Of a DNA stretch of 37,655 nt, positions 25,387 through 34,155 are shown in pieces. Under the pieces are notes generated by a model, which was given only the letters and a program-made list of their open reading frames with translations, was not told where the DNA came from and did no database searches. The stretch is from positions 1-37,655 of the forward strand of contig JACIWM010000002.1 in NCBI GenBank assembly GCA_014360945.1. Direction: 5' to 3'. The stretch is from Candidatus Bipolaricaulota bacterium. Its GTDB lineage: Bacteria > Bipolaricaulota > Bipolaricaulia > Bipolaricaulales > Bipolaricaulaceae. Made by a program: the position numbers and the translations under genes. Each line of letters begins with the position of its first letter. Position 1 is the stretch's first letter.

Positions 25387-26673
25387 ATGCGGGTCCTCAT
25401 TCGCGGCGTGGCGGTCATTCCTAAGCCTGAAGTGGGGGTCATCCCCAAGGCCGATGTGGTCATCGAGGGCCGTCGTTACGCTGCGGTCGTCGTGGGCGAG
25501 GAAGTCTCCGGGCCGTTCGACAAGATCGTGGAAGGCGAGGGAAAGCTCCTCATCCCGGGGTTGGTCAACGCCCACACGCACTTGGCCATGACCCTCTTTC
25601 GGGGGCTCGCCCAGGATCGGCCCCTCATGGATTGGCTGGAAAAAGAGGTCTGGCCGCGGGAGAAAAAGCTCACCGGAGAAATCGTGCGCTGGTTTTCCCT
25701 TTTGGGCTTGGTGGAAATGATCCGCTGCGGGACCACGGCCTTTGCCGACATGTACTTTTTCATGGAGGAGGTGGGCGAGGCTGTGGAGAAGGCCGGGGTG
25801 CGAGCCCTCCTTTCCTACGGGATCATCGCCCCCACTCCCGAGCGGATCGAGCCCGAGCTGAAAAAAGCTGAAAGTTTTGTCCGGGAGTGGGATGGGGAAG
25901 CGGAGGGCCGCATCCGTGCCGCCTTTTCTCCCCATGCTCCTTACACCTGCGGCCCGGAAGTGTGGAAGAGGACGGTGAGTCTGGCCAAAGAGCTGCGAGT
26001 GCCCATCCATACCCATCTTTCCGAGACGAAGGAGGAGGTGGAGCGGTTCCGGGCGAAGGAGGGCCGCTCGCCCGTGGAGTGGCTGGAGGAATTAGGGGTG
26101 TTCGGCGTCCACACCCTCGCTGCCCACGGGGTGCACCTTTCCGAAAAGGACATAGAGATCCTCGCTGCTCACAACGTGCACGTGGCCCATTGCCCCACCT
26201 CCAACCTGAAGCTGGCCTGCGGGATCGCGCCGGTGGTGGAGATGCTGCGGACCGGGGTGAACGTGTGTTTGGGGACGGACGGCGCGGGCTCCGCCGGCGA
26301 CCTGAACATGGTGGAGGAGATGCGGCTTGCCGCCCTTTTGGCGAAGGTTAAAACCGGGGATCCGCAGGCCTTGCCCGCGGCGGAAGCCTTGGGCTTGGCC
26401 ACTTGGCGTGGAGCAGCGGCCCTTGGCTGGGGAAAGGAATTAGGTACAATTGAGCCCGGCCGGCGAGCCGATGGCGTCATCATCAGGCTTGACCGAGCTC
26501 ATCTTCTTCCCAATTACGATCTTTTGGCCAATTTGGTGTACGCGGCCCAAGGATCGGAGGTGGAAACGGTGTTCGTGGACGGGCACTTCCTCCTCCTTGA
26601 GGGGGAGATGCAGACCCTCGACGAAGAGGAGATACTGGGGCGCTGTCGGGAGCTGGCCAAGAAGTTCAAATGA
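25387..26673 (+). CDS. 5-methylthioadenosine/S-adenosylhomocysteine deaminase-like amidohydrolase
   Basis: 428 residues. This metal-dependent TIM-barrel amidohydrolase belongs to the MTA/SAH deaminase and chlorohydrolase group (TrzN/MtaD). Predicted metal ligands are H63 and H65 (NAHTHLAM), H208/H210 (IHTHLSET), H247 (AAHGVH) and D298 ([13 protein letters not shown]). Likely reactions are deamination of SAH to S-inosylhomocysteine or of MTA to methylthioinosine; related aminohydrolases acting on other purine-like substrates cannot be excluded. The ATG at 25387 follows a candidate -10 box by eight bases, so a leaderless mRNA is likely. It is divergent from yraN and precedes rpsO by 50 bp. Confidence 0.88.
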   Translation: MRVLIRGVAVIPKPEVGVIPKADVVIEGRRYAAVVVGEEVSGPFDKIVEGEGKLLIPGLVNAHTHLAMTLFRGLAQDRPLMDWLEKEVWPREKKLTGEIVRWFSLLGLVEMIRCGTTAFADMYFFMEEVGEAVEKAGVRALLSYGIIAPTPERIEPELKKAESFVREWDGEAEGRIRAAFSPHAPYTCGPEVWKRTVSLAKELRVPIHTHLSETKEEVERFRAKEGRSPVEWLEELGVFGVHTLAAHGVHLSEKDIEILAAHNVHVAHCPTSNLKLACGIAPVVEMLRTGVNVCLGTDGAGSAGDLNMVEEMRLAALLAKVKTGDPQALPAAEALGLATWRGAAALGWGKELGTIEPGRRADGVIIRLDRAHLLPNYDLLANLVYAAQGSEVETVFVDGHFLLLEGEMQTLDEEEILGRCRELAKKFK

Positions 26674-26680
26674 AACGGAA

Positions 26681-26706
26681 CCCCTTCCCTCGCGCCGGGG
26701 ACGGGG
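26681..26706 (+). promoter_or_regulatory. Hairpin in the rpsO leader, possible S15 autoregulatory element
   Basis: CCCC (26681-26684) pairs with GGGG (26703-26706) and CCC (26687-26689) with GGG (26698-26700), around a TT/AC internal loop and an 8-base apical loop. The hairpin ends five bases before the strong Shine-Dalgarno GGAGGTGA (26712-26719) of rpsO. S15 commonly represses its own mRNA through leader structures, so this placement is suggestive only. Confidence 0.3.
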
Positions 26707-26723
26707 CGATTGGAGGTGAGAGT

Positions 26724-26996
26724 ATGGCGCTTTCCAAGGAACAGAAGCGGGAGATCATCGCGAAGTTCGCGCGGGACCCAAGCGACACAGGCTCGGTGGA
26801 AGTGCAAGTGGCCCTTCTCACGGCTCGGATTGAGCAGCTCACGGAGCACCTAAAAGTTCATCGGAAGGATTTTCATTCCCGGCGGGGCCTATACATCTTG
26901 GTGGGGCGACGGCGCCGGCTCCTTCGCTACCTGAAGGAGAAGGATCCGGCTCGCTACCGCCGCCTAGTTGAGACTTTGAACATCCGAGGGATCTGA
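26724..26996 (+). CDS. rpsO: 30S ribosomal protein S15
   Basis: 90 residues from ATG 26724, the normal size. It binds the central domain of 16S rRNA early in 30S assembly. The sequence [18 protein letters not shown], then [13 protein letters not shown], and [19 protein letters not shown] are standard S15 features. The start is fixed by GGAGGTGA and by the N-terminal Met-Ala; an in-frame ATG at 26670 is upstream of the Shine-Dalgarno and rejected. It is followed after one base by pnp, the conserved rpsO-pnp arrangement. Confidence 0.97.
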   Translation: MALSKEQKREIIAKFARDPSDTGSVEVQVALLTARIEQLTEHLKVHRKDFHSRRGLYILVGRRRRLLRYLKEKDPARYRRLVETLNIRGI

Positions 26997-26997
26997 T

Positions 26998-29343
26998 ATG
27001 CCTGAGGTCCAGACGGAAGTAGGCGGGAAAGTGGTGAAGCTGGAGACGGGGAACCTCGCCCGTCAAGCCAGCGCTGCCGTCCTCGTCACCTGGGGCGATA
27101 CCAAGGTCCTCGTGACTGTGGTCTGCCAGCCGCTCGCTCAAGACCCTGGGTATTTCCCGCTCCGCGTGGATTTCGAGGAGCGGTTCTATGCGGGCGGGAA
27201 GATCCCCGGCGGGTTCTTCAAGCGCGAGGGAAAACCCTCGGATGAGGCGATCCTCGCGGCCCGGCTCATTGACCGGCCCATCCGCCCCCTCTTTCCCAAG
27301 GGCTACAAGGAGGAAGTGCACGTAGTGGCCACCGTTCTTTCCGCGGAGAAGGATGCTCCGCCGGATGTGGCCGGTCTTTTGGGGGCCTCGGCAGCCCTGA
27401 TGCTCTCTCCCGCGCCGTTCCTGGGCCCGGTGGCCGGGGTGCGCGTGGGCCTCAAAGACGGGCAGTTCATCCTCCATCCCCGCGATCAGGACCGGGAAGA
27501 AGGGTTCATGGACATTGTCGTGGCCGGCACAAAGGACACCGTAACCATGGTGGAAGGGCTCATGAAGGAAGTGGACGAAGAGGATGTGATCCGCGCCATC
27601 TCTTTGGCCCATGAGGAGATAAAAAAACTTGTGGCACTGCAAGAGGAGCTGGCGAAGCTGGTTCCGGTAACGAAGAAGGAGGTTCCTCCTCCTGATCCCC
27701 TGGAAGGGGAGGTGCGGGAGAAGGTCAAGGCCCGTGTGTGGGAAAGACTTCACGAGCTTAAGCGCGCGCCGGGAAAGAAGGCCCGGGATCAGATGGCCGA
27801 GGCCTTGGCGGAGGAGGCCGCGGAGAGCGTGGCCCAAGAATATCCCGAGGCTGACCGCGAGCGGGTGAAGACTCTGGCCAAGGCCCTGTTCGACGACGTG
27901 TATCGGGAGTACGTGCGTTGGTCCATTCTGGAGTTGGGCGAGCGCATGGATGGTCGCCGGCCGGAGGAGATCCGGCCCATTTCCATCCAGGTCGGGCTTC
28001 TTCCGCGCGTGCACGGTTCAGCCCTCTTCACCCGCGGGGAGACCCAGTCCCTGGGCACCTGCACCCTGGGCGCCACGAGGAAAGATGCGCAGATCATCGA
28101 CCTCATGATGGAGGAGGGCTTGAAGCGCTTCATGTTCCACTACAACTTTCCGCCCTTCTGCACCGGCGAGGCCGGCCGGATTGGCGCTCCCTCCCGCCGG
28201 GAAATCGGGCATGGAAAGCTTGCGGAAAATGCCCTTCTTGCGGTGATTCCCTCTGAGGAGGAGTTCCCCTACATCATCCGCGTTGTCTCCGAAATTTTGG
28301 AGTCCAACGGCTCTTCCTCCATGGCCTCCGTGTGTTCGGGGTGTCTGGCGATGATGGATGCCGGCGTGCCCCTTAAAGCCCATGTGGCCGGAGTGGCCAT
28401 GGGGCTTGTCACCGATCCCGCCACGGGAAGATACCGGATCCTCACGGACATCATCGGTCTTGAGGACCATTTTGGGGACATGGACTTCAAGGTGGCCGGG
28501 ACGAGGAGGGGGGTCACCGCGTTCCAGCTTGATGTGAAGACAGGCGGGCTCACGCCGGAGCTCATGCGGGAGGCCTTGGCCCAGGCCCGCGAGGCCCGCA
28601 TGTACATCCTTGATCTCATGGAGAAAGTTCTGCCCGCGCCGCGGCCGGCCCTCTCGCCCTATGCGCCCTACCTGGACGTGGTGAAGATCAACCCGGAGAA
28701 GATCGGAATTGTGATTGGGCCGGGTGGCCGCACGATCCGGAAAATCCAGGACGAGACGAAAACCCAAATCGAGATCGAGGATGACGGCACGGTGAAGATC
28801 GTGGGCGAGGGCCAGGCGGGAGTCCAACAGGCCAAGGAGATGATCCAAGAGCTCACCGAGGATATCGAGGTGGGCATGACCTTCCGTGGCCGGGTGGTGA
28901 GAATCGTGCCCTTCGGGGCCATCGTGGAGATCCGGCCTGGCGTGGACGGCCTCATTCACATTTCCAACCTCGCCGAGGGCCACGTCCGCAAGGTGGAGGA
29001 CGTGGTGAAGGTGGGCGACGAGGTCACCGTGGAGGTAGTGGAGGTGGACGAGCTTGGTCGCCCGCGGTTCAAGTTGGTCCAGGAAAAACCGACTTTGAAG
29101 GTGGGCGACATCATTCCGGGCCGGGTCACCAACGTTGTGGACTACGGGATCTTCGTGGAGATCGCCCCGGGTGTGCGCGGGCTTGTGCACCGCTCGCGGC
29201 TGGGCACGAACGAGGAGCCGGCAAAGGTCGCGAAAAAGGGCGATCGAATGCTGGTGGAGATCGTAGAGATCGATGAAGAAGGCAGGTATAAGCTTCGCCG
29301 GGTGGTGCCGAAGGGGCCGATCCGCGTGGACCAAAAGAAATGA
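26998..29343 (+). CDS. pnp: Polynucleotide phosphorylase with two S1 domains
   Basis: 781 residues, longer than the usual 700 or so. PNPase degrades RNA 3' to 5' with phosphate and forms a trimeric ring. Two RNase PH domains flank an alpha-helical segment (core motifs FFKREGKPSDEAI, RPIRPLFPKG, FTRGETQSLGTCTLG, NGSSSMASVCSG). A KH domain follows (KIGIVIGPGGRTIRKI, GPGG at about 574-577). The C terminus then carries one S1 domain at about 625-694 and a second at about 702-770, each with the G-x-V and GLVH/GLIH pattern. A single S1 is the rule, so the second copy accounts for the extra length. It overlaps the M16 gene by four bases (ATGA). Confidence 0.96.
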   Translation: MPEVQTEVGGKVVKLETGNLARQASAAVLVTWGDTKVLVTVVCQPLAQDPGYFPLRVDFEERFYAGGKIPGGFFKREGKPSDEAILAARLIDRPIRPLFPKGYKEEVHVVATVLSAEKDAPPDVAGLLGASAALMLSPAPFLGPVAGVRVGLKDGQFILHPRDQDREEGFMDIVVAGTKDTVTMVEGLMKEVDEEDVIRAISLAHEEIKKLVALQEELAKLVPVTKKEVPPPDPLEGEVREKVKARVWERLHELKRAPGKKARDQMAEALAEEAAESVAQEYPEADRERVKTLAKALFDDVYREYVRWSILELGERMDGRRPEEIRPISIQVGLLPRVHGSALFTRGETQSLGTCTLGATRKDAQIIDLMMEEGLKRFMFHYNFPPFCTGEAGRIGAPSRREIGHGKLAENALLAVIPSEEEFPYIIRVVSEILESNGSSSMASVCSGCLAMMDAGVPLKAHVAGVAMGLVTDPATGRYRILTDIIGLEDHFGDMDFKVAGTRRGVTAFQLDVKTGGLTPELMREALAQAREARMYILDLMEKVLPAPRPALSPYAPYLDVVKINPEKIGIVIGPGGRTIRKIQDETKTQIEIEDDGTVKIVGEGQAGVQQAKEMIQELTEDIEVGMTFRGRVVRIVPFGAIVEIRPGVDGLIHISNLAEGHVRKVEDVVKVGDEVTVEVVEVDELGRPRFKLVQEKPTLKVGDIIPGRVTNVVDYGIFVEIAPGVRGLVHRSRLGTNEEPAKVAKKGDRMLVEIVEIDEEGRYKLRRVVPKGPIRVDQKK

Positions 29344-30623
29344 CCGAACTCTATACCGGGTGCTTTTCCGCCACCACTCCCGCTGGCCTTGAGGTCATCG
29401 TCGAGCCCATGCCCGGCTTCCGCAGCGTGGCCCTAGGACTTTGGGTCAAAGCCGGAAGCCGGGAGGACCCGCCGGGAAAGGAGGGCCTGGCCCACTTTGT
29501 GGAGCACATGACCTTCAAGGGCACCCAAAAGCGCACGGCCCTGGAGCTGGCGCAAAGCATCGATGCACTCGGTGGCCATCTGAACGCCGCCACCACCGCG
29601 GAATACACGTTTTATTACACCGAAGTCCTCAACACCCATGTCCTTGAGGCCCTGTCAATCCTGCACGAGCTTGTCACCATGCCGCGATTTTCTCCGGAGG
29701 ATTTGGTGCGAGAGCGGGTGGTGGTGTCAGAAGAAATCCGCTCCGCCGAGGATGACCCGGAGGACGTGGCCTTTCGACTTCTCGCGGAGACCCTTTGGGC
29801 CGATGATCACCCTCTGGGAAAGCCGGTGATCGGCCGGCTGGACACCGTTTCTCACGTGGAGATCCCCGACCTTTGGGGTTTTTTCGAGGGGCACTATCAC
29901 CCCAAGGGCATGGTCCTTGTGGCCTGTGGCGGGGTTGAACCAGACGCGGTTTTTCAGGCGGCGCAGATGTTCACCGGAGAAGGGAAAGGGACGTGCCAAG
30001 CACGTACCCCACCGAGGCCTCGAATCGGCTTGGGTTTGGCGGAGAAAAACATCCAACAAGTGCACTTGGCTTTGGGCTTTCCCACTGTGCCCGCTTCCTC
30101 CCCCGAGCGGTACGCCCTGGAGGTCCTGAACTCCATCCTTGGCGGAGGGGTGAGCTCCCGTCTCTTTCAGCGGGTGCGGGAAGAGCTTGGCCTGGCCTAC
30201 TCAGTCTTTTCGGCCACAGCTTACTTCTCCGATGCCGGAGTCCTTTCCATTTATGCCGCCGCCGAAGAGCGTAATTTCCCGCGCCTGATCGAGGTGATCC
30301 ACGGAGAGGTGGAGAAGCTCGGTAAGGAAGGGGTGCCCAGGGAAGAAGTGGATCGCGCCATCCAGCGCATTTCCAATGCGTTCCTCCTCAACCTTGATGA
30401 CCCAAGCGGCCGGATGGTGCGGTTGGGGACGGTGGTGTCTTTAGGGAGAAAGCCGATCTCGCCGGAGGAAGTGGTGCAGAGGTTTTCGGCGGTGACGGCG
30501 GAGGAGGTGCAGGAGCTGGCGCGGCGGTTTTTGCGGCCGGAGCGGGCGGCCTGGGCCGCGGTGGGACCTTCAGCCGATCGCCTCCGCCAAATCCTGCGCA
30601 ACTTCGTGGAGGTGAGCCTGTGA
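29340..30623 (+). CDS. M16 family zinc peptidase (processing-peptidase-like)
   Basis: 427 residues. The inverted zinc motif HxxEH is H52-F-V-E55-H56, with the third ligand Glu in SEEIRSAEDDPED (about 131-132). The second M16 half contains GGGVSSRLFQRVREELGLAY, the usual R/Y motif. Length matches the one-gene bacterial M16B type (YmxG/MPP-beta-like), which works as a homodimer. It shares a four-base overlap with pnp on one side and coaD on the other. The rpsO-pnp-M16 order is also seen in Bacillus-type genomes. The natural substrate is unknown. Confidence 0.93.
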   Translation: MTELYTGCFSATTPAGLEVIVEPMPGFRSVALGLWVKAGSREDPPGKEGLAHFVEHMTFKGTQKRTALELAQSIDALGGHLNAATTAEYTFYYTEVLNTHVLEALSILHELVTMPRFSPEDLVRERVVVSEEIRSAEDDPEDVAFRLLAETLWADDHPLGKPVIGRLDTVSHVEIPDLWGFFEGHYHPKGMVLVACGGVEPDAVFQAAQMFTGEGKGTCQARTPPRPRIGLGLAEKNIQQVHLALGFPTVPASSPERYALEVLNSILGGGVSSRLFQRVREELGLAYSVFSATAYFSDAGVLSIYAAAEERNFPRLIEVIHGEVEKLGKEGVPREEVDRAIQRISNAFLLNLDDPSGRMVRLGTVVSLGRKPISPEEVVQRFSAVTAEEVQELARRFLRPERAAWAAVGPSADRLRQILRNFVEVSL

Positions 30624-31135
30624 GGATCGCCATCTACCCGGGGAGTTTCGATCCCATCACCTACGGGCACATCGACGTCCTGCGCCGGGCCAAAAGGCTT
30701 TTCGACAAACTCGTGGTGGCCGTGGTGGAAAACCCCAGAAAAACCCCGCTTTTCACCGCAGAGGAAAGGAAGAAACTCGTGGAGGAGGCCCTCGCGGAGG
30801 AAGGAATTTGTGGGGTGGAGGTCATCACCTATTCCGGGCTCCTTGTGGAGTGCGCCAAGAAAGTGGGAGCGGTGGCGGTGGTCCGGGGCCTTCGGGCCAC
30901 TTCTGATTTCGACTACGAGTTTCAGCTCGCCCTCACCAACCGCGACCTTGATAGTGACATCGAGACCGTGTTCCTCATGACCGCCGGCCAGTACTCGTTC
31001 CTTTCCTCGTCCATCGTCAAAGAGGTCAAGCTCTACGGTGGGGATGTCTCGAAATTCGTGCCCCGCTGCGTGGAGCGGGCCCTGGAGGAGAAGTTTCGCA
31101 AGCTCGGGGGGAAACCCAATCCCCACGCCCTTTAG
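30620..31135 (+). CDS. coaD: Phosphopantetheine adenylyltransferase
   Basis: 171 residues from GTG 30620. It catalyses the penultimate step of coenzyme A synthesis. The nucleotidyltransferase motif [16 protein letters not shown] contains the GH of the (H/T)xGH signature, and the C-terminal [17 protein letters not shown] matches the conserved SSSxVR/K motif. The GTG overlaps the M16 stop (GTGA). Confidence 0.96.
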   Translation: MRIAIYPGSFDPITYGHIDVLRRAKRLFDKLVVAVVENPRKTPLFTAEERKKLVEEALAEEGICGVEVITYSGLLVECAKKVGAVAVVRGLRATSDFDYEFQLALTNRDLDSDIETVFLMTAGQYSFLSSSIVKEVKLYGGDVSKFVPRCVERALEEKFRKLGGKPNPHAL

Positions 31136-31146
31136 GCCACAGGGTC

Positions 31147-31176
31147 TTGGCAAGCACCGCCTCTTTGCCCTATCCT
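31147..31176 (+). promoter_or_regulatory. Promoter of sucD
   Basis: TTGGCA (31147-31152), an 18-bp spacer, then TATCCT (31171-31176). The GTG start of sucD at 31185 follows eight bases after the -10 box, predicting a transcription start about two bases before the start codon. It lies in the 49-bp gap after coaD. Confidence 0.5.
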
Positions 31177-31184
31177 TTGCGGCC

Positions 31185-32054
31185 GTGGCCATCTTAATTT
31201 CTGAGAACACCAAGGTCTTGGTGCAGGGCATCACCGGGTCGGAGGGCTCGTTTCATACCCGGCAGATGGTGGCCTACGGGACAAAAGTGGTGGCCGGGGT
31301 CACGCCCGGAAAAGGCGGGCAGAGCCTTGATGGGATTCCCGTGTACGACACGGTGGCCGAGGCCAGGGAGAATCACGGGATCGACGTCTCCGTAATTTTT
31401 GTGCCCGCAGCGTTTGCGCCGGAGGCCATTTTGGAGGCGGCCGACGCCGGAATTCCCCTTATCGTCTGTATCACCGAGGGGATCCCCCTTCATGCCATGC
31501 TTCGCACTTATCACCTTCTCAAAAGCTACGGGGTGCGCCTGATTGGTCCCAATTGTCCGGGGATCATCGCGCCCGGCCGAGCCAAGATCGGAGTAATCCC
31601 CCATGCTCCGTTCACGCCCGGCCCGGTGGGGATCGTGTCCCGCTCCGGCACCCTTACTTACGAGATCGCCTCCCACCTTTCCCAGCGGGGGATTGGGCAG
31701 TCCACGGTGGTGGGGATCGGTGGCGACCCCATCGTGGGCACCACCTTCGTGGAGCTCCTTCCGCTTTTTGAGGAGGACCCGGCGACCGAGGTGGTGGTGA
31801 TGGTGGGGGAGATCGGCGGGGCGGCGGAGGAGGAGGCTGCGGCGTACGCCAAAGAACATATGACGAAGCCCTTGGTTGCGTACATCGCCGGATTTTCCGC
31901 GCCGCCGGGGAAGCGCATGGGCCATGCGGGCGCCATTGTCACCGGCGGGGAGGACACGGCCCAGGCCAAGGCCCAGCGCTTAGAGAAACTTGGCGTTCCC
32001 GTGGCCAAGACCCCGGCCGAGGTGGCGAAGATCGTGGAGGGGATCCTCAAGTGA
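31185..32054 (+). CDS. sucD: Succinyl-CoA synthetase (ADP/GDP-forming) subunit alpha
   Basis: 289 residues from GTG 31185. It forms succinate and ATP/GTP from succinyl-CoA, or the reverse, together with a beta subunit. The CoA-binding Rossmann start [20 protein letters not shown] is followed by GPNCPG and RSGTLTYE. The phosphohistidine His247 lies in MGHAGAIV. No sucC is adjacent, although sucCD are normally paired. The GTG gives the standard N terminus; the upstream extension from 31038 lies inside coaD and is rejected. The stop overlaps the ychF GTG (GTGA). Other acyl-CoA synthetase alpha subunits are similar, so substrate is likely but not proven. Confidence 0.92.
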   Translation: MAILISENTKVLVQGITGSEGSFHTRQMVAYGTKVVAGVTPGKGGQSLDGIPVYDTVAEARENHGIDVSVIFVPAAFAPEAILEAADAGIPLIVCITEGIPLHAMLRTYHLLKSYGVRLIGPNCPGIIAPGRAKIGVIPHAPFTPGPVGIVSRSGTLTYEIASHLSQRGIGQSTVVGIGGDPIVGTTFVELLPLFEEDPATEVVVMVGEIGGAAEEEAAAYAKEHMTKPLVAYIAGFSAPPGKRMGHAGAIVTGGEDTAQAKAQRLEKLGVPVAKTPAEVAKIVEGILK

Positions 32055-33133
32055 GCCGCACTTTTGGCCTTGTGGGCCTTCCCAACGCCGGAAAGTCCAC
32101 GATCTTCAACGCCCTCACCGCCGCCGGCGCCCGGGTTGAGCCCTATCCCTTCTCCACCCTCCAGGCGCAAAAGGGCGTGGCGCCCGTGCCTGATCCCCGC
32201 CTGGATCGCCTTCACGCCCTTTTCCCCGAAAAGAAAAAAGTTCCCACCACCATCGAGGTGGTGGACATCGCCGGCCTTGTGGAGGGTGCCTCCCGTGGGG
32301 AGGGCCTGGGAAACCAGTTCCTCGCGGATATCCGCAATGTGGAGGCTATCCTCCACGTGGTCCGCTGCTTCGAGGACCCGGATATTGCCCATCCCATGGG
32401 CGAGATAGACGTACGCCGCGACATCGAGATCGTGGAAACCGAGCTCCTCCTCAAGGACCTGGAGACCCTGGAAGGCCGCAGGGAGCGGGTGGCGAAGACT
32501 GCACGCATTGGGGACAAGGAGGCCAAAGAGGAGCTGAATCTTCTTGAGCAGCTCATCGAGGCCCTGAAGAGGGGAGTTCCCATCCGTAGCGTCGCTCTTT
32601 CTCCCGAGGAGAAGGAGAAATTGAAGGGGATTGCGCCCCTCACCCTGAAGCCCGTTCTTTTTGTGGCCAACGTGGGCGATTCTGGGGAGAACGAGCACTC
32701 CGCGCGGGTGGCGGAACTGGCCCGCGAGCGGGGAGCGGGCTGGGTGGCCATCCGTGGGCGGCTGGAGATGGAGCTTTGCGAGCTTCCCGAGGAGGAGCGC
32801 CGGGAATTCCTCAAGGAATACGGGCTTTCCGAATTGGCCGTGGAAAGGCTCGTCCGTGAGGCGTATCGCCTTCTTTCCGTAATCACGTTCTACACGTTTG
32901 TGGGCCCGGAGGTGCGGGCGTGGACGATCCCAGCCGGCACAAAGGCTCCCGAGGCTGGGGCTGTTATCCACACGGACTTTCGCGACCGCTTCGTCCTTGC
33001 GGAGATCATGCGCCTGGAGGACCTGGAGCAGTATCGTTCGGAGAAGGCCCTGCGGGAGGCGGGAAAAATCGTGCGGGCCGGCCGGGACTACGAGGTCCGA
33101 GACGGCGATGTGATCCACTTCATCGTCGCCTGA
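32051..33133 (+). CDS. ychF: Redox-regulated ribosome-binding ATPase YchF (Obg/OLA1 family)
   Basis: 360 residues from GTG 32051. A TRAFAC P-loop NTPase that prefers ATP and binds ribosomes. The G1 loop GLPNAGKST is at about residues 8-16, and [20 protein letters not shown] is the G3 region. A coiled-coil insertion and a C-terminal TGS domain ([17 protein letters not shown] onward) complete the family architecture. Length is normal. Its last stop base is also the first base of the next ATG. Confidence 0.96.
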   Translation: MSRTFGLVGLPNAGKSTIFNALTAAGARVEPYPFSTLQAQKGVAPVPDPRLDRLHALFPEKKKVPTTIEVVDIAGLVEGASRGEGLGNQFLADIRNVEAILHVVRCFEDPDIAHPMGEIDVRRDIEIVETELLLKDLETLEGRRERVAKTARIGDKEAKEELNLLEQLIEALKRGVPIRSVALSPEEKEKLKGIAPLTLKPVLFVANVGDSGENEHSARVAELARERGAGWVAIRGRLEMELCELPEEERREFLKEYGLSELAVERLVREAYRLLSVITFYTFVGPEVRAWTIPAGTKAPEAGAVIHTDFRDRFVLAEIMRLEDLEQYRSEKALREAGKIVRAGRDYEVRDGDVIHFIVA

Positions 33134-33981
33134 TGGCCACCCTCGCCCTCCTTTTGGTCACCGCCATTTGGGGCTGGACGTTTGTCCCCGTGAAGGAAGC
33201 GATGGGGGAAGTGGGGCCGTTTTGGTTTCTAGCCCTCCGCTTTTCCTTGGCCTTTTTGTGCACCGTTCCCCTTCTGCGTCGTCCCCTGCCCTGGCGGGAG
33301 GCCCTTCTCCTTGGGCTTTTTCTTTTCGGCGGGTACTTCTTTCAGACCTGGGGGCTACGGTACACCACCGCCCAGAAATCCGGCCTCATCACGGGTCTTT
33401 CCGTGGTGCTGGTGCCGGTGGTGGCCATGTTCTTGGGGGAGAGGGTTTCGGTGCGGATGTGGCTTGGGGTTCTTCTGGCCGGGCTTGGGGTTGTGGCCCT
33501 TGCCGTGGGCGGGACGGGCGATTTAGGCGGAACAGCGTTCGGCGATGCTCTCACCGTGATCTGCGCTTTTTCCTTTGCCGTGTATATTGCCCTGCTCGCC
33601 CGTTATGCCGGCGCCACCTCGATTAGCTCTCTTTTGCCCCTTCAGCTTTTGGTGGTCGCTGCCCTCTCTTTCTTTGGGGGCGCGATCTTTGGGGAGGTGA
33701 CGTGGTCTTTTTCCGGGCAGGTGTGGATGGCCCTGGGGATCACCGGAGTTCTCGCCTCGGCGGTGGCCTATTATGTTTTGGCCTGGGCGGAGAGTCGGGC
33801 GGGAGCCACGAAAACCGCGGTCATTTTGGCCATGGAGCCCGTGTTCGCTGCGTTCTTCGGTTGGATCCTCCTCGGGGAGAAGCTCACTTCCATCCAGATC
33901 CTGGGAGCTTTGCTGGTTTTAGCCGGGATTTTTGTGGTGCGCACCGTTGACCTGAGGAAGCGGAGCCCGGATAATTCCTGA
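33133..33981 (+). CDS. EamA/DMT family transporter
   Basis: 282 residues with about ten hydrophobic helices, arranged as two EamA repeats (about 1-135 and 140-275). The first repeat begins LLLVTAIWGWTFVPVKEAM and the second ends MEPVFAAFFGWILLGEKL, a typical pattern. DMT proteins export metabolites, amino acids or drugs; the substrate here cannot be read from sequence. The ATG at 33133 overlaps the ychF stop by one base. Four bases after its stop the tRNA-Ser gene begins, so the tRNAs may be co-transcribed with it. Confidence 0.9.
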   Translation: MATLALLLVTAIWGWTFVPVKEAMGEVGPFWFLALRFSLAFLCTVPLLRRPLPWREALLLGLFLFGGYFFQTWGLRYTTAQKSGLITGLSVVLVPVVAMFLGERVSVRMWLGVLLAGLGVVALAVGGTGDLGGTAFGDALTVICAFSFAVYIALLARYAGATSISSLLPLQLLVVAALSFFGGAIFGEVTWSFSGQVWMALGITGVLASAVAYYVLAWAESRAGATKTAVILAMEPVFAAFFGWILLGEKLTSIQILGALLVLAGIFVVRTVDLRKRSPDNS

Positions 33982-33985
33982 GCCG

Positions 33986-34072
33986 GGAGGGATGTCCGAA
34001 CGGCAAGGAGCCGGTCTCGAAAACCGGTAGGGCCTTATGGCCTTCGGGGTTCGAGTCCCCGTCCCTCCGCCA
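33986..34072 (+). tRNA. tRNA-Ser(CGA)
   Basis: A class II tRNA with acceptor GGAGGGA/TCCCTCC, G discriminator and encoded CCA (34070-34072). The anticodon arm CCGGT-CTCGAAA-ACCGG gives anticodon CGA for UCG codons. The long variable arm is GGCC-TTAT-GGCC and the T-loop TTCGAGT. It is directly followed by tRNA-Arg with no base between them. Confidence 0.96.
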
Positions 34073-34145
34073 GCGCCCGTAGCTCAGCGGATAGAGTGCC
34101 GGCCTGCGGAGCCGGAGGCCGCAGGTTCAAATCCTGCCGGGCGCA
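34073..34145 (+). tRNA. tRNA-Arg(GCG)
   Basis: A 73-base cloverleaf: acceptor GCGCCCG/CGGGCGC, D-stem GCTC/GAGT, anticodon stem CCGGC/GCCGG with loop CTGCGGA, T-stem GCAGG/CCTGC with loop TTCAAAT. The anticodon reads GCG (CGC/CGU codons). A20 in the D-loop is an arginine identity base. The discriminator is A, and CCA is not encoded, unlike both serine tRNAs here. Most bacteria use ACG (inosine at 34) in this role. Confidence 0.93.
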
Positions 34146-34155
34146 TTTATTTTTT
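34146..34155 (+). terminator. U-rich tract after tRNA-Arg, probable end of the plus-strand operon
   Basis: TTTATTTTTT follows the discriminator base directly. GCGCA (34141-34145) and TGCGC (34155-34159) could form a small hairpin around it. The tract lies within the 3' end of the convergent clpP gene. A classical GC hairpin is not otherwise present, so the folded tRNA itself may supply the structure. Confidence 0.33.

Noticed and set aside
25339-26016. N-terminal extension of yraN giving a 344-residue protein
   Set aside because: The extra 226 residues lie opposite the amidohydrolase and the usual YraN start is at 25338.
26839-29334. Two long minus-strand frames opposite rpsO-pnp
   Set aside because: They lie opposite PNPase and their translations look like typical reverse frames of it.
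31658-33118. 486-codon minus-strand frame opposite sucD-ychF
   Set aside because: Spans two well-supported genes in antisense; no family resemblance.
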